Assembly (NCBI GenBank): GCA_947166385.1
Contig: CAMVEB010000003.1
Location: 62,001-126,000, forward strand
Direction of reading: 5' to 3'
Origin: an uncultured Clostridia bacterium
GTDB lineage: Bacteria > Bacillota > Clostridia > Christensenellales > Aristaeellaceae
DNA length: 64,000 nucleotides
The position numbers were made by a program, and so were the translations under genes. Positions 25,157-34,365 of the stretch are shown piece after piece (within the stretch, counting starts at the first letter, position 1; the number at the start of each line of letters is the position of its first letter). Under the pieces are notes generated by a model. It ran no database searches and was not told where the DNA came from. It saw nothing but the letters and a program-made list of their open reading frames with translations.

Positions 25157-26356
25157 ATGTCGTTTGATTTTACGACGGTGATGGATCGGAGAGGACATGA
25201 CCTGATTGCGGCGGAGATCATTCCGTTTGAAAACGTGAAAGTACGGGAAGGCCGGACGGCCATCCCCATGTGGGTGGCTGACATGAGTTTCCCCACGGCC
25301 CCCTGCATCCAGGAGGCGATTCAGGAACGGCTGGGCTTTCCGAACTTCGGATATTTCTCCGAACCGGAAGCGTATTATCAGGCCATCGCGGACTGGCACA
25401 GGGTTCGGAAGGGCGTGACGGATCTGACCCGAAAGGAGATCGGGTATGAAAACGGCGTACTGGGCGGGGTCAGCTCCGCCATCCGGATGCTGACATCACC
25501 GGGAGACCGGATTCTGCTGCATGCACCAACCTACGTAGGATTTTCGCACGTGCTGGAAGATCTGGGGCGGACCGCGGTTCACAGCCCACTGGTCCGGGAT
25601 GAAGCGGGCATCTGGCGGATGGACTTTGAGGACATGGACCGGCGACTGAAGGCAGAGAAGATTCATCTGGCGATTTTCTGCTCTCCCCACAATCCGACAG
25701 GACGGGTGTGGGAACGGCGGGAAATTGAAAAGGCCATGGAAGTGTATGCCCGGAATGACTGCATCGTGATCTCCGATGAAATCTGGTCCGACCTGATTTT
25801 GCCCGGATCTATGCATATCCCGACGCAGAGCATATCTGAAGACGCGAAGCATCGGACGATTGCCTTCTATGCACCCAGCAAAACCTTTTCCCTGGCGGGG
25901 ATGATCGGATCTTACCATGTGGTATATAACCCATGGCTTCGGGACAGGCTTCGGAAGGAAGGGGCAGGAACCCATTATAACAGCCAGAATGTGCTGTCCA
26001 TGGCGGCATTGATCGGGGCTTATCGCAAGGGCGGCCCCTGGCTGGAGGAACTGCTGGAAGTGCTGAACGGAAACGCCGGATATGCCTGTGATTTTATCCA
26101 GGACCATTTTCCTGGCGTCAGGGTGATGCGTCCACAGGGGACCTATATGCTGTTTATGGACTGCGGAGACTGGTGCAGGGAGACTGGTACAGGCATCCGG
26201 GAACTGCAGCGACGCGGCGTGGAGGCCGGCGTGATCTGGCAGGATGGAGAAGCTTTCTTCTGGCCTGATTCCATTCGCATGAATCTGGCGCTGCCAAAGA
26301 CACAGCTGGAAGAGGCGATGAAACGGTTGGAGACAGAGGTTTTCACGGCTGACTGA
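25157..26356 (+). CDS. MalY/PatB-type PLP-dependent C-S lyase/aminotransferase
   Basis: The protein has 399 residues, fold-type I. AIPMWVADMSFPTAPCI near the N-terminus and FGYFSEPEAYYQAIADWHRVRKG are the MalY/PatB signature (usually PMWVADMDF). FCSPHNPTGRVW, then SDEIWSDLI and APSKTFSLAGM with K242 as the PLP-binding lysine complete it. These enzymes cleave cystathionine or cysteine S-conjugates (C-S beta-lyase); some also repress maltose genes. The ATG at 25157 follows GAGGGGAG. No sulfur-metabolism genes lie next to it, so the precise substrate is open. Confidence 0.9.
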   Translation: MSFDFTTVMDRRGHDLIAAEIIPFENVKVREGRTAIPMWVADMSFPTAPCIQEAIQERLGFPNFGYFSEPEAYYQAIADWHRVRKGVTDLTRKEIGYENGVLGGVSSAIRMLTSPGDRILLHAPTYVGFSHVLEDLGRTAVHSPLVRDEAGIWRMDFEDMDRRLKAEKIHLAIFCSPHNPTGRVWERREIEKAMEVYARNDCIVISDEIWSDLILPGSMHIPTQSISEDAKHRTIAFYAPSKTFSLAGMIGSYHVVYNPWLRDRLRKEGAGTHYNSQNVLSMAALIGAYRKGGPWLEELLEVLNGNAGYACDFIQDHFPGVRVMRPQGTYMLFMDCGDWCRETGTGIRELQRRGVEAGVIWQDGEAFFWPDSIRMNLALPKTQLEEAMKRLETEVFTAD

Positions 26357-26466
26357 CAGCAGAATTGAACGGGCGGATCACAGATCGGGAACTTTTCCGT
26401 TTTTCCCGCGTCTTACAGAACAGAAGGTCATCATGAAGCCACGAACCTGAGGGAGGTGTTTCCGCC

Positions 26467-27582
26467 ATGATGAAAAAGACGGGTGCAATACTGCTGGGAC
26501 TGATGATTCTTTTTGTTTCCCTGCCGGCCCGCGCTGATTACGGCAGCGCCGGGAATATGATCTCCCCTGCTGTCCTGGCCCTGGTTCCCCAAAGCCGCGA
26601 GACAAACCGCTTCTGGGCGGAGCCGGGCCGTTATACCTGGTCTTACGCACCGCTTTTCTTCAAACCGGAAGAGCGGAGGGAATCTGAAGTATCCGGTCCT
26701 GCGGCAACGGATCCGGAAGTGAACACAGCCGCGGCGCATCTGAAGCTTCCGGGAGTTTCCGCCTATTCCCTGAGATGGGAAAGCGGAAAGAAACCGGATA
26801 AGCTGACGGTCAGTTCCTGGAAAATTGATGTTTATACCCATCCGAAACAGGCGGACGGGTATGCTCTGGGAACCGCGGATCTGCAGGTGAATGGGCAGAT
26901 CAAACTGGAACCGGATCGGATCTATCAATTCCATGCGGTCTGGGAACTGGATTACGCGGATGATGAAGTCGGGGAAGCGGACTATTATGTGGTCACGGAA
27001 CAGATGACGGAAGCGGAGATCTCCGCGGCAGAAGCGCGGACAGGCGCCCCGTTCTCTGAAAAAGACCTGATGCTCCTGACCCTGAAGATTGAGAATGTGG
27101 ACTGTGTGATCGGCACCACTACCCCGCGGGATCTGGCCGACGCGGGGCTGTATGTCAACGAGGAATATGACGGGACCGTGGCCATCATGACCACGGATGA
27201 TCCGTATGGCTATATCTATGCGCAAACCGTGGACGGCACGATGGATTCGCCGATCTATTCCATCAACGCGTACTGGGGTTACGAGATCCTGATCGAATAC
27301 TGCGGCGTGATCCTGAGCGAGCCGACCATCGGAACCGAAGACGATTCGGCTGACGATTCGGATGACGACTGGGATGAGGACGATGAACCGGATGACGGAG
27401 ACGGGCTCTGGGGCGTTTGGTTGGCTGTCGCAGAGATGACGGACAATCCGTTCTACGTGGAAGAGAGCGAGGAAGGGATCGCTTCCACCGTTGTCACGCT
27501 GAGCAACGGACAGGAACTGTACATCTCGGAGCATTCTTCGCCCGTCAGCCTGACCCTGCTTGGAGTGAATGGTTGCCCGTGA
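26467..27582 (+). CDS. Secreted protein with acidic linker, unknown function
   Basis: The protein has 371 residues. A signal peptide (about 3-23, GAILLGLMILFVSLPARA) is followed by a mature domain with mixed strands. Near residues 294-317 a stretch of almost only Asp and Glu occurs, after which a second short domain (LWGVWLAVAEMTDNPFYVEES) closes the protein. No enzyme motif is recognised. Acidic linkers of this kind can bind calcium or hold domains apart. GGGAGGTG precedes ATG 26467. The next gene follows 60 bp later in the same direction. Confidence 0.65.
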   Translation: MMKKTGAILLGLMILFVSLPARADYGSAGNMISPAVLALVPQSRETNRFWAEPGRYTWSYAPLFFKPEERRESEVSGPAATDPEVNTAAAHLKLPGVSAYSLRWESGKKPDKLTVSSWKIDVYTHPKQADGYALGTADLQVNGQIKLEPDRIYQFHAVWELDYADDEVGEADYYVVTEQMTEAEISAAEARTGAPFSEKDLMLLTLKIENVDCVIGTTTPRDLADAGLYVNEEYDGTVAIMTTDDPYGYIYAQTVDGTMDSPIYSINAYWGYEILIEYCGVILSEPTIGTEDDSADDSDDDWDEDDEPDDGDGLWGVWLAVAEMTDNPFYVEESEEGIASTVVTLSNGQELYISEHSSPVSLTLLGVNGCP

Positions 27583-27642
27583 GGGACTCAATATGGTATC
27601 CTGTCTGTAAGAAGATCGGGGCATGGATGGGGGAATTCTTCA

Positions 27643-28938
27643 GTGAATAAGCGTTTATTGATCTGCCGGGGGAATATCGTTTATTCCAAAGACCGGGATG
27701 AAATGGCTGTTCATACCGGCAGCTATGTTGTTGTGGAAGACGGCAGGGTGGAAGGCATCTATGAAAAACTGCCGGAGAAATTCCAGGGCGCGCCGATCCG
27801 GGACTTCGGAGACAGCGTGATCATTCCCGCTTTTTCCGATCTTCACGTTCACGCGCCGCAGTTTCCGCAGCGGGGCCTGGGCATGGATCTGCTGCTGGCT
27901 GACTGGCTGAACACCTATACGTTCCCGCAGGAAGCGCGCTATGCGGACACGGATTACGCGAAGGAAGTATACGGCGCCTTTCTGAAAACGCTGACAGAAA
28001 ACGGGACATTCCATGCCTGCATCTACGGAACTATCCACCGGGAAGCCACATCCTGGCTGATCAGTCAGATGGAGAAAAAGAAAATTCGCGCCTTTGCCGG
28101 CAAGGTCAACATGAATATCCAGTCCCCGGAGTATCTTTGCGAAACAACGGAAGAATCGCTGCGGGAGACGGAAATCTTCCTGGAAACGTTCGCCGGGAAC
28201 CGGTACGCCAAACCGATCCTTACCCCGCGGTTCGCTCCGACCTGCAGCTTTGAACTGCTGAAAGGGCTGGGCCGGCTCGGGCAGAAATACGGGGCGGGCA
28301 TGCAGACGCACCTGGTCGAATCCAGGTGGGAAGCCATGGAATCCATCCGACTGAATCCCGAATGCAGCTGCGATACAGAGATCTATGAAAAGGCCGGCCT
28401 GCTTGAAAACGGGCCGGTGATCGCGGCGCACTTTATTTTTCCGGGAGACGAAGATGTCCGGATCCTGAAGAAACACGGCGGATACGCGGTGCAATGCCCG
28501 GACGCAACCGTGAATATCATCGCCGGCATCATGCAAACCGCACATCTTGCGGATGAAGGGATCCGCCTGGGACTCGGCAGCGATATCGCTGGCGGACATC
28601 TGCCGGGAATCTATACACAGGTCGGCCGATCCGTTCAGCTTTCCAAACTGAAAGCTTTCTATGAACCGGAGGGCAACCGGGCGATTCTGTTTGCCAATGC
28701 GTTTTACATGGCAACAAAAGAGGGCGGCGCGCTGTTCGGAAAGGTCGGAAGCCTGGAACCCGGCTATGAATTTGACGCCCTGGTGATCCGCGACTTTTCA
28801 GACCCGTTCCGGAAAATCACGCCGGAGGAGACCGCGGAGCGATTCTGCTATACGGGAAATCCGGGAGATATTCTCGCAGGATTCATCCACGGGGAACAGG
28901 TGACCGGCGGGCAGGCAGAAGAAAAAGCTCTTTGCTGA
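27643..28938 (+). CDS. guaD: Guanine deaminase (amidohydrolase family)
   Basis: The protein has 431 residues with a GTG start behind GGGGGA. The metal site is clear: DLHVHAPQFPQRG (HxH), then THLVES, AAHFIFP and GSDIAGG supply the remaining His and Asp ligands. The PQFPQRG block after HxH and the LLADWLNTYTFPQE segment are typical of guanine deaminases rather than of cytosine or TRZ/ATZ hydrolases. It converts guanine to xanthine plus ammonia, feeding purine salvage or catabolism. The large de novo purine operon in the window lies 7 kb away; no direct regulatory link was seen. Confidence 0.88.
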   Translation: MNKRLLICRGNIVYSKDRDEMAVHTGSYVVVEDGRVEGIYEKLPEKFQGAPIRDFGDSVIIPAFSDLHVHAPQFPQRGLGMDLLLADWLNTYTFPQEARYADTDYAKEVYGAFLKTLTENGTFHACIYGTIHREATSWLISQMEKKKIRAFAGKVNMNIQSPEYLCETTEESLRETEIFLETFAGNRYAKPILTPRFAPTCSFELLKGLGRLGQKYGAGMQTHLVESRWEAMESIRLNPECSCDTEIYEKAGLLENGPVIAAHFIFPGDEDVRILKKHGGYAVQCPDATVNIIAGIMQTAHLADEGIRLGLGSDIAGGHLPGIYTQVGRSVQLSKLKAFYEPEGNRAILFANAFYMATKEGGALFGKVGSLEPGYEFDALVIRDFSDPFRKITPEETAERFCYTGNPGDILAGFIHGEQVTGGQAEEKALC

Positions 28939-28944
28939 AGGCCT

Positions 28945-31002
28945 TCAGGCCAGGTGAACCGCCACGGCCTCAAAGGGCGCCTTCAGCTCCACTTTCAGCT
29001 TTCCGTCCTCCAGGGAAACACGGTTGTTTTCCGAGCACATGACGCTTTGAATCGCCTTTCCTTCCACAGGCAGAATCAGCTGCCGCGGGATCTCGCCGCC
29101 GAAGGTATGGATGACCGCCAGCGTTTCGCTTCCGGCCTGCCGGATGATTGCCTGCCAGCCTTCGGGATGCCGCCAGGAGGCGGATACCGCTCCGTGGAAC
29201 GCGGATCTGCCGTCGCGGATGATATGCCGGACCTCCCGGTAAAAATCGATGCCCTCTGTCACCTTCTCCCACTGCTGCGGGGAGAGACGGATGACGTCGC
29301 CGGAGATGCACATGACTCCCAGGAAGGTATTGATCAGGGAATAATTGATTCTTCGCAGGCTGTCATTCGCCTGCAGCACCGCCCAGATCTGGCTCTGCGC
29401 CGGCAGGATGACCCGGTGCAGCGCTCCGGCAATGATCGGGATCTCCGCACATTCATGGGCATCCGAGAAAGAAGCCATATCTGAAACGGCCATCAGCGAC
29501 GGCTCCAGCCGGTGACCCCCGGAGGAGCAGTTTTCGATGACCAGATCCGGGATCGCCTCCCGCATCCGGCGGAAGAAGCGCAGGGTCCCCTGCATGTTCT
29601 GCCGCAGGCCTTCCCCCAGGCTGTCCGGATCATCGCAGCCGATGCCGATGCAGTCATTGTAATCCACTTTGATATAGGCGAATCCGCAGCGCCTGAGCAG
29701 GCCGATCACCCGATCTTCCAGCCAGCGGTGCGTCTCTTCCTTCCGCAGATCGAGGAAGCGGCGGTTGTCCGTATCGATCACTGTGCCGAACCGCTTGAGC
29801 AGCAGGTCTTCCTTCCGGTATATTTCAGATCCCCTTGCGCAGGTTTCCGGTTCAAACCAGAGACCGGGCTTCATCCCGTGGGAACGGATCATATCCGCGG
29901 TTGCTTTCAGCCCGTCCGGGAACATCTCCCGCTCCTCCGGAATCCAGTCCCCGCCGCAGTCTGACCAGCCTTCTCCGGGCTTCCGGTACCACCCGGCGTC
30001 AATCACCAGATAATCGAAGCCTCTGCCATCCAGGCATCCGGCAATCTGCCGCAGGTTTTCCTGCGTCGGATTGCCCCAGGTGGTGCAGTATTCATTGAAC
30101 ATGACCGGCAGTACCGCCTCCGGATGCGGCATATTCTTCTTCTGCACAGTCAGCAACCGCTGGGACGCTTCGTCCACGCCGCCGATGGCGACAGTGGCAT
30201 ATGCTTCCGGCGTCTCGAAAGTCTCCCCGGGCCGCACCGTTTTCGCCCACTGGCCGAAATCCTCATCCGCCAGGGAAGCCATCATATTCAGGCAGTCATC
30301 TTTCCTGCGGATCTCCATCTGCCAGGAGGAGGGACAGGCCAGCTGGATTGCCCAGGTGACCCCGGCGTTCCGATCCTCCAGCGCGGCAAAGGGGAAATGA
30401 TCCCGCACCGGCATGGATCCCTTCTGGCCAAACTTGCACAGCCTCAGCGCATGACCCGTCCAGGATCTCTCCAGCATCGCCTCTTCGATGCTTTGGCTCT
30501 GAAGCCTGCCCTCCGCGCTCCACATGCTGCGGATCCGGTGAAGCACCAGGGCTCCCGCGGCGTCCCCTGGCGTAAACGGCGTGATGCCGGACAGGTTGAT
30601 ACTGGAGAGCAGATTCAGGGTCACCGGTTTTGCACCGGTATTCTCAAACTGCGCTGAAACCCGCAGCGCCTGGAGACCCTCTTCCCAGCAGACCCGGTGC
30701 CGCACGGTTCTGCCGCTTCCGTCGGAGAGCGTGGTCAGGACGGTATGGCCGATCTTTTCCTGGGAAACAAGCCTCAGGGCGTCCGTGGCCGAAGAGCAGG
30801 CCAGCGTATGGCCGTTGCCGTACCCGTTGGGCAGCCGGTCTCCCCGGGCATGAATCTGCACCAGCGGCTCCGGCGTATGTTCCTTCTGCAGGAGCCGGTC
30901 CCGCAGGGCGGAGGGAACCAGCCGCATGCTGATCCGCCCCAGGCTGTCCGTCAGATACGTGACCAGCATATCCCCGAAGAGGTATTCCCTGTATGGCTTC
31001 AT
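28945..31002 (-). CDS. Alpha-galactosidase, GH36
   Basis: The protein has 685 residues. ATG 31002 was chosen because GGAGGT lies 8 bp upstream; the frame itself extends to 31038. GH36 features are an N-terminal beta-sandwich, then the barrel with FDYLVIDAGWY, the nucleophile D447 in YIKVDYND, ENCSSGGHRLEPS (the CxSGG sugar-binding loop), and the acid/base D514 in FSDAHE. It hydrolyses alpha-1,6-galactosides such as melibiose and raffinose. There is no signal peptide, so it is cytoplasmic and expects imported sugar. Divergent from pepT, with a promoter carrying direct repeats. It converges with guaD (6 bp). Confidence 0.92.
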   Translation of the reverse strand: MKPYREYLFGDMLVTYLTDSLGRISMRLVPSALRDRLLQKEHTPEPLVQIHARGDRLPNGYGNGHTLACSSATDALRLVSQEKIGHTVLTTLSDGSGRTVRHRVCWEEGLQALRVSAQFENTGAKPVTLNLLSSINLSGITPFTPGDAAGALVLHRIRSMWSAEGRLQSQSIEEAMLERSWTGHALRLCKFGQKGSMPVRDHFPFAALEDRNAGVTWAIQLACPSSWQMEIRRKDDCLNMMASLADEDFGQWAKTVRPGETFETPEAYATVAIGGVDEASQRLLTVQKKNMPHPEAVLPVMFNEYCTTWGNPTQENLRQIAGCLDGRGFDYLVIDAGWYRKPGEGWSDCGGDWIPEEREMFPDGLKATADMIRSHGMKPGLWFEPETCARGSEIYRKEDLLLKRFGTVIDTDNRRFLDLRKEETHRWLEDRVIGLLRRCGFAYIKVDYNDCIGIGCDDPDSLGEGLRQNMQGTLRFFRRMREAIPDLVIENCSSGGHRLEPSLMAVSDMASFSDAHECAEIPIIAGALHRVILPAQSQIWAVLQANDSLRRINYSLINTFLGVMCISGDVIRLSPQQWEKVTEGIDFYREVRHIIRDGRSAFHGAVSASWRHPEGWQAIIRQAGSETLAVIHTFGGEIPRQLILPVEGKAIQSVMCSENNRVSLEDGKLKVELKAPFEAVAVHLA

Positions 31003-31033
31003 TTTTCTGCACCTCCATGGTCTGTCAAAACCC

Positions 31034-31073
31034 ATCACACAAAAATCCTATCACACAAAAAAATTCCCGTCAA
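31034..31073 (-). promoter_or_regulatory. GH36 promoter with two direct repeats
   Basis: On the minus strand TTGACG (31073-31068) and TAGGAT (31050-31045) are 17 bp apart. Two copies of ATCACACAAAAA (plus-strand 31034-31045 and 31050-31061), 16 bp apart, flank and overlap the -10. Direct repeats of this form suit AraC-type activators, which often control alpha-galactosidases; no such regulator is in the window. Confidence 0.5.
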
Positions 31074-31081
31074 AAAGAAAA

Positions 31082-31115
31082 CGGATTTTACAACGGAATC
31101 CGAAAATGGTAAAAT
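31082..31115 (+). promoter_or_regulatory. pepT promoter with inverted repeat
   Basis: TTTACA (31087-31092) and TAAAAT (31110-31115) have 17-bp spacing. An inverted repeat CGGATT-N9-AATCCG (31082-31102) overlaps the -35. Confidence 0.45.
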
Positions 31116-31198
31116 ACCTTTCAGTAGCGCTGCTATCCGAGAATGCGGGCAGCAGGACAAAAAGCATATGACCGATCTTTCGGAGAGGAGCGAAAAAA

Positions 31199-32404
31199 AT
31201 GAGCTGTGTAAAAGAACGTTTTCTGAGATACGTCCAGGTGGAGACAACATCCTGCGAGGCGTGTGCGGATTGCCCGTCCACCCCGGGCCAGAAGGTCCTG
31301 GGGGAGATGCTGGCCCGGGAGATGCGGGAGATGGGGATCCGGGACGCCCGGATGGACGATCACGGATATGTCTACGGATCCATTCCCGCCAAAGGGACGG
31401 AAAAAGCGCCGGCCATCGGGCTGATCGCCCACATGGACACATCGGACGCGGTGTCCGGAGCGACTGTCCCACAGGTGATCCCGGACTACGACGGCGGAAA
31501 GATCCTCCTGAAAAACGGAACGGAGATCAGCGGCTTTGATTTCCTGCCCTCCCTGAAAGGGCAGGAGCTGATCGTCACCTCCGGGGATTCCGTGCTGGGA
31601 GCGGACGACAAGGCCGGCGTGGCGGAGATCATGACGCTGTGCGAGCGGATGCTGGCGCCGGACGCGCCGAACCACGGGAAGATCTGCATCGGATTCACAC
31701 CGGACGAGGAGATCGGCCGGGGCGCGGATCTGTTTGACGTGGACGGCTTCGGGGCGGACTTTGCCTACACAGTGGACGGCGGGGCACTGGGAGAGCTGGA
31801 ATACGAATGCTTCAACGCCGCATCCTGCAGGGTGCAGGTCAAAGGCGTGAGCATCCATCCCGGCAGCGCGAAAAACCAGATGATCAACGCCAGCCTTGTG
31901 GCGATGGAATTCGCGGGCATGCTGCCGGCCTGGGAACGTCCGGAGCATACCGAGGGATATGAAGGGTTCTATCACCTGATCGGCATGTCCGGGGATGAGG
32001 AGGGCGCGGAGCTGAATTATATCCTGCGGGATCATGACCTGGCGAAGCTGGAGGAGAGAAAGGCGACGATGCAGCGGATTGCCGACATGCTGAACAAACG
32101 CTACGGCGCGGGCACCGTGACGCCTGTGCTGAGGGATTCCTACCGGAACATGCGGGAGGTTGTGGAAACGCACCCGGAGGTGATTGAAAGGGCCCGGCAG
32201 GCTTTCCTGGCCAACGGGATCGAGCCCCTGATCCAGCCGATCCGCGGCGGGACGGACGGCGCGACGCTTTCCTTCCGCGGGCTGCCTTGCCCGAACCTGT
32301 CCACGGGCGGATACAACTTCCACGGGCGGAAGGAACTGATCTCCGTCGAGGCGATGGAGAAGATGACCGACGTGCTGGTTTCCATCGTGACGGCGGACCG
32401 CTGA
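31199..32404 (+). CDS. pepT: Peptidase T (tripeptide aminopeptidase, M20)
   Basis: The protein has 401 residues. The M20 metal site is visible: LIAHMDTSDAVSGA (His and Asp), LGADDKAGVAEIM (bridging Asp), FTPDEEIGRGAD (catalytic Glu-Glu), and HGRKELI near the end. SIHPGSAKNQMINASLVAMEF is the lid/dimerisation domain signature of PepT. It removes the N-terminal residue from tripeptides in the cytosol using two zinc ions. AGAGGAG precedes ATG 31199. It is followed 23 bp later by a DUF2804-like gene in the same transcript. Confidence 0.95.
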   Translation: MSCVKERFLRYVQVETTSCEACADCPSTPGQKVLGEMLAREMREMGIRDARMDDHGYVYGSIPAKGTEKAPAIGLIAHMDTSDAVSGATVPQVIPDYDGGKILLKNGTEISGFDFLPSLKGQELIVTSGDSVLGADDKAGVAEIMTLCERMLAPDAPNHGKICIGFTPDEEIGRGADLFDVDGFGADFAYTVDGGALGELEYECFNAASCRVQVKGVSIHPGSAKNQMINASLVAMEFAGMLPAWERPEHTEGYEGFYHLIGMSGDEEGAELNYILRDHDLAKLEERKATMQRIADMLNKRYGAGTVTPVLRDSYRNMREVVETHPEVIERARQAFLANGIEPLIQPIRGGTDGATLSFRGLPCPNLSTGGYNFHGRKELISVEAMEKMTDVLVSIVTADR

Positions 32405-32427
32405 GCAGAGAGCAGGAGGAAACCGGC

Positions 32428-33459
32428 ATGCAGAAAAGGATCACGACCCCCGGACCGCTCCACGATGAGCAGGGACACCTGACGGAAACCGGGTACGCCA
32501 CGGAACTGATCAAAACCTACGACAGAAAACGGGTGGCTGTCCGGCGCAGGCGGATCAAGGAATGGGATTATTACTGCGTGTGCACGGATCGGTTTGCGCT
32601 GGCGCTGACGATCGACCATAACGGGTATATGACGATGGACAGCATTTCCCTGCTGGATTTTGAGCGGAACACGCAGGTGACAAAATCCATGATCAACCTT
32701 CCGGCGTTTTCCCGGCGGGATCTTCCGCCCACCAGCGAAAAGGGTGATATCCGGACTTCCGGCAAGGGATATATGCTGTCCTTCGAGAACGACGGGACCA
32801 GCAGGCATCTGAGCGGATTCATGAACCAATTCAGCGGGCAGGATACCATCGTGTTCGACCTTTTCCTGACGGACGCGCCGAAGGAAACCATGGTGATTGT
32901 GACGCCGTTTGCGGAGCATCCGGAAGCCTTCTATTACAACCAGAAAATCAACTGCATCCGGACGGAGGGCGTGATTCAGCTGGGAAAGCGGTCCTATGCC
33001 TGCCAGGCGGCGGATACCTTCGCGGTGCTGGACTGGGGCCGCGGCGTGTGGACCTATGACAACACATGGTACTGGGGTTCCGCTTCCGGCCTGGCGGACG
33101 GGGTTTCCTTCGGATTCAATATCGGCTACGGCTTCGGAGACACTTCCGCGGCCAGCGAGAATGTCCTGTTTTATGACGGGAAGATCCACAAGCTGAGCCA
33201 GGTCCGGTTTGAAATCCCGGAGAAGGACGGCCGGGAAGAGTATCTGTCGCCCTGGCGGTTTACCAGTGACGACGGGCGGTTTGAGATGGACTTCCGGCCC
33301 GTGATGGACCGGAGCGCCAAGACGGACCTGAAGCTGATCTGTTCAGACCAGCACCAGGTTTTCGGACGTTTCAGCGGAACCGCCGTGCTGGACGACGGGA
33401 AGGAAATCCGGATCGGCAGCCTGATGGGGTTCGCCGAAAAGGTTCATAACAAATGGTAA
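32428..33459 (+). CDS. DUF2804-family protein
   Basis: The protein has 343 residues; ATG 32428 follows AGGAGG, although the frame is open back to 32287 inside pepT. ITTPGPLHDEQGHLTETGYATELIKTYDR at the start, LDWGRGVWTYDNTWYWGSASG in the middle and the C-terminal MDFRPVMDRSAKTDLKLICSDQHQVFGRFSG are the conserved blocks of DUF2804 as I know it, a lipocalin-like beta-rich family without known activity. No signal peptide. It is probably co-transcribed with pepT, with no functional link known. Confidence 0.8.
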   Translation: MQKRITTPGPLHDEQGHLTETGYATELIKTYDRKRVAVRRRRIKEWDYYCVCTDRFALALTIDHNGYMTMDSISLLDFERNTQVTKSMINLPAFSRRDLPPTSEKGDIRTSGKGYMLSFENDGTSRHLSGFMNQFSGQDTIVFDLFLTDAPKETMVIVTPFAEHPEAFYYNQKINCIRTEGVIQLGKRSYACQAADTFAVLDWGRGVWTYDNTWYWGSASGLADGVSFGFNIGYGFGDTSAASENVLFYDGKIHKLSQVRFEIPEKDGREEYLSPWRFTSDDGRFEMDFRPVMDRSAKTDLKLICSDQHQVFGRFSGTAVLDDGKEIRIGSLMGFAEKVHNKW

Positions 33460-33484
33460 GAGAAGCGTATCGGAGGTTGCCCGG

Positions 33485-34345
33485 TCAGCAGTTGCCCGGA
33501 TGGACATATTTCAGATGCTCTTCGGCCGTCCGGACCAGGGCGTATACAGTTCCGGGATCCGTCGGTTTCCGGTCCGTCATCCGGTAGCGCGGGAAGAACC
33601 GGGAGATATGCAGGGGAATGTCTTTGCCGGTTTTCCCGCCGTAAACGCCCTGCAGGCCCGCGATCCATCCGCTGAGCTCCAGCATCTCCTCCCGGGTATC
33701 ATTCTCTCCCGGAACAATCAGGGTGGTCAGCTCCACATGGCATCTCCGGACCGCTTCCCGGATAAAGGCCATTGTCATCCCGCGGTCGCCCTGCAGCACC
33801 TCCCGGTAATACCGGTCCGTGAATCCCTTCAGATCAATATTCATAGCGTCGATGAAAGGCGCCAGTTGCTCCAGCACCGGGAGCGACGCGGTTCCGTTGG
33901 TCACCAGGACACAGAGCAGCCCCTTCTCATGCGCCAGCCTTGCGCAATCCCGGACATATTCATAGCCGACCAGCGGTTCGTTATATGTAAAAGCGATTCC
34001 GATGTTGCCCCGGTTCCTGCAGGAAAGCGCGAGCCGGACCAGCTTTTCCGGTTCGACAGCCTCCGTTCCGGCGGCAAATCCGCCGTCTTTCCGCGGCTGG
34101 GCGATCTCGTGGTTCTGGCAGAAGGGGCAGTGCAGATTGCATCCCAAGCTCCCGGCGGACAGGATCATGCTCCCCGGGTGGAAATGCATCAGGGGTTTTT
34201 TCTCGATGGGATCCAGGGCCAGCGAGGAGAGCTGCCCGTAAAACAGGGGCCGGATTTCTCCGCCCCGGTTGATTCGGGCGCCGCAGGCGCCGACCCTGCC
34301 CTCCGCCGGTTCACAGGCCCTGAAACAGACGCCGCATTTAGCCAT
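33485..34345 (-). CDS. amrS: AmmeMemoRadiSam system radical SAM enzyme
   Basis: The protein has 286 residues. The radical SAM cluster site is C69-x3-C73-x2-C76 (GCNLHCPFCQ). The N-terminal CGVCFRAC (C4, C7, C11) and C21 add cysteines typical of the family. TYNEPLVGYEYVRD and LTTLIVPGENDTREEMLEL are the PflA-like blocks of this subfamily. It is encoded 20 bp downstream of the fused Memo-AMMECR1 gene, the constant partner that gives the system its name. The substrate of the enzyme is unestablished as far as I know. The strong AAGGAGGAG upstream overlaps the intergenic gap. Confidence 0.92.
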   Translation of the reverse strand: MAKCGVCFRACEPAEGRVGACGARINRGGEIRPLFYGQLSSLALDPIEKKPLMHFHPGSMILSAGSLGCNLHCPFCQNHEIAQPRKDGGFAAGTEAVEPEKLVRLALSCRNRGNIGIAFTYNEPLVGYEYVRDCARLAHEKGLLCVLVTNGTASLPVLEQLAPFIDAMNIDLKGFTDRYYREVLQGDRGMTMAFIREAVRRCHVELTTLIVPGENDTREEMLELSGWIAGLQGVYGGKTGKDIPLHISRFFPRYRMTDRKPTDPGTVYALVRTAEEHLKYVHPGNC

Positions 34346-34365
34346 CCGGGATCTCCTCCTTTCCG

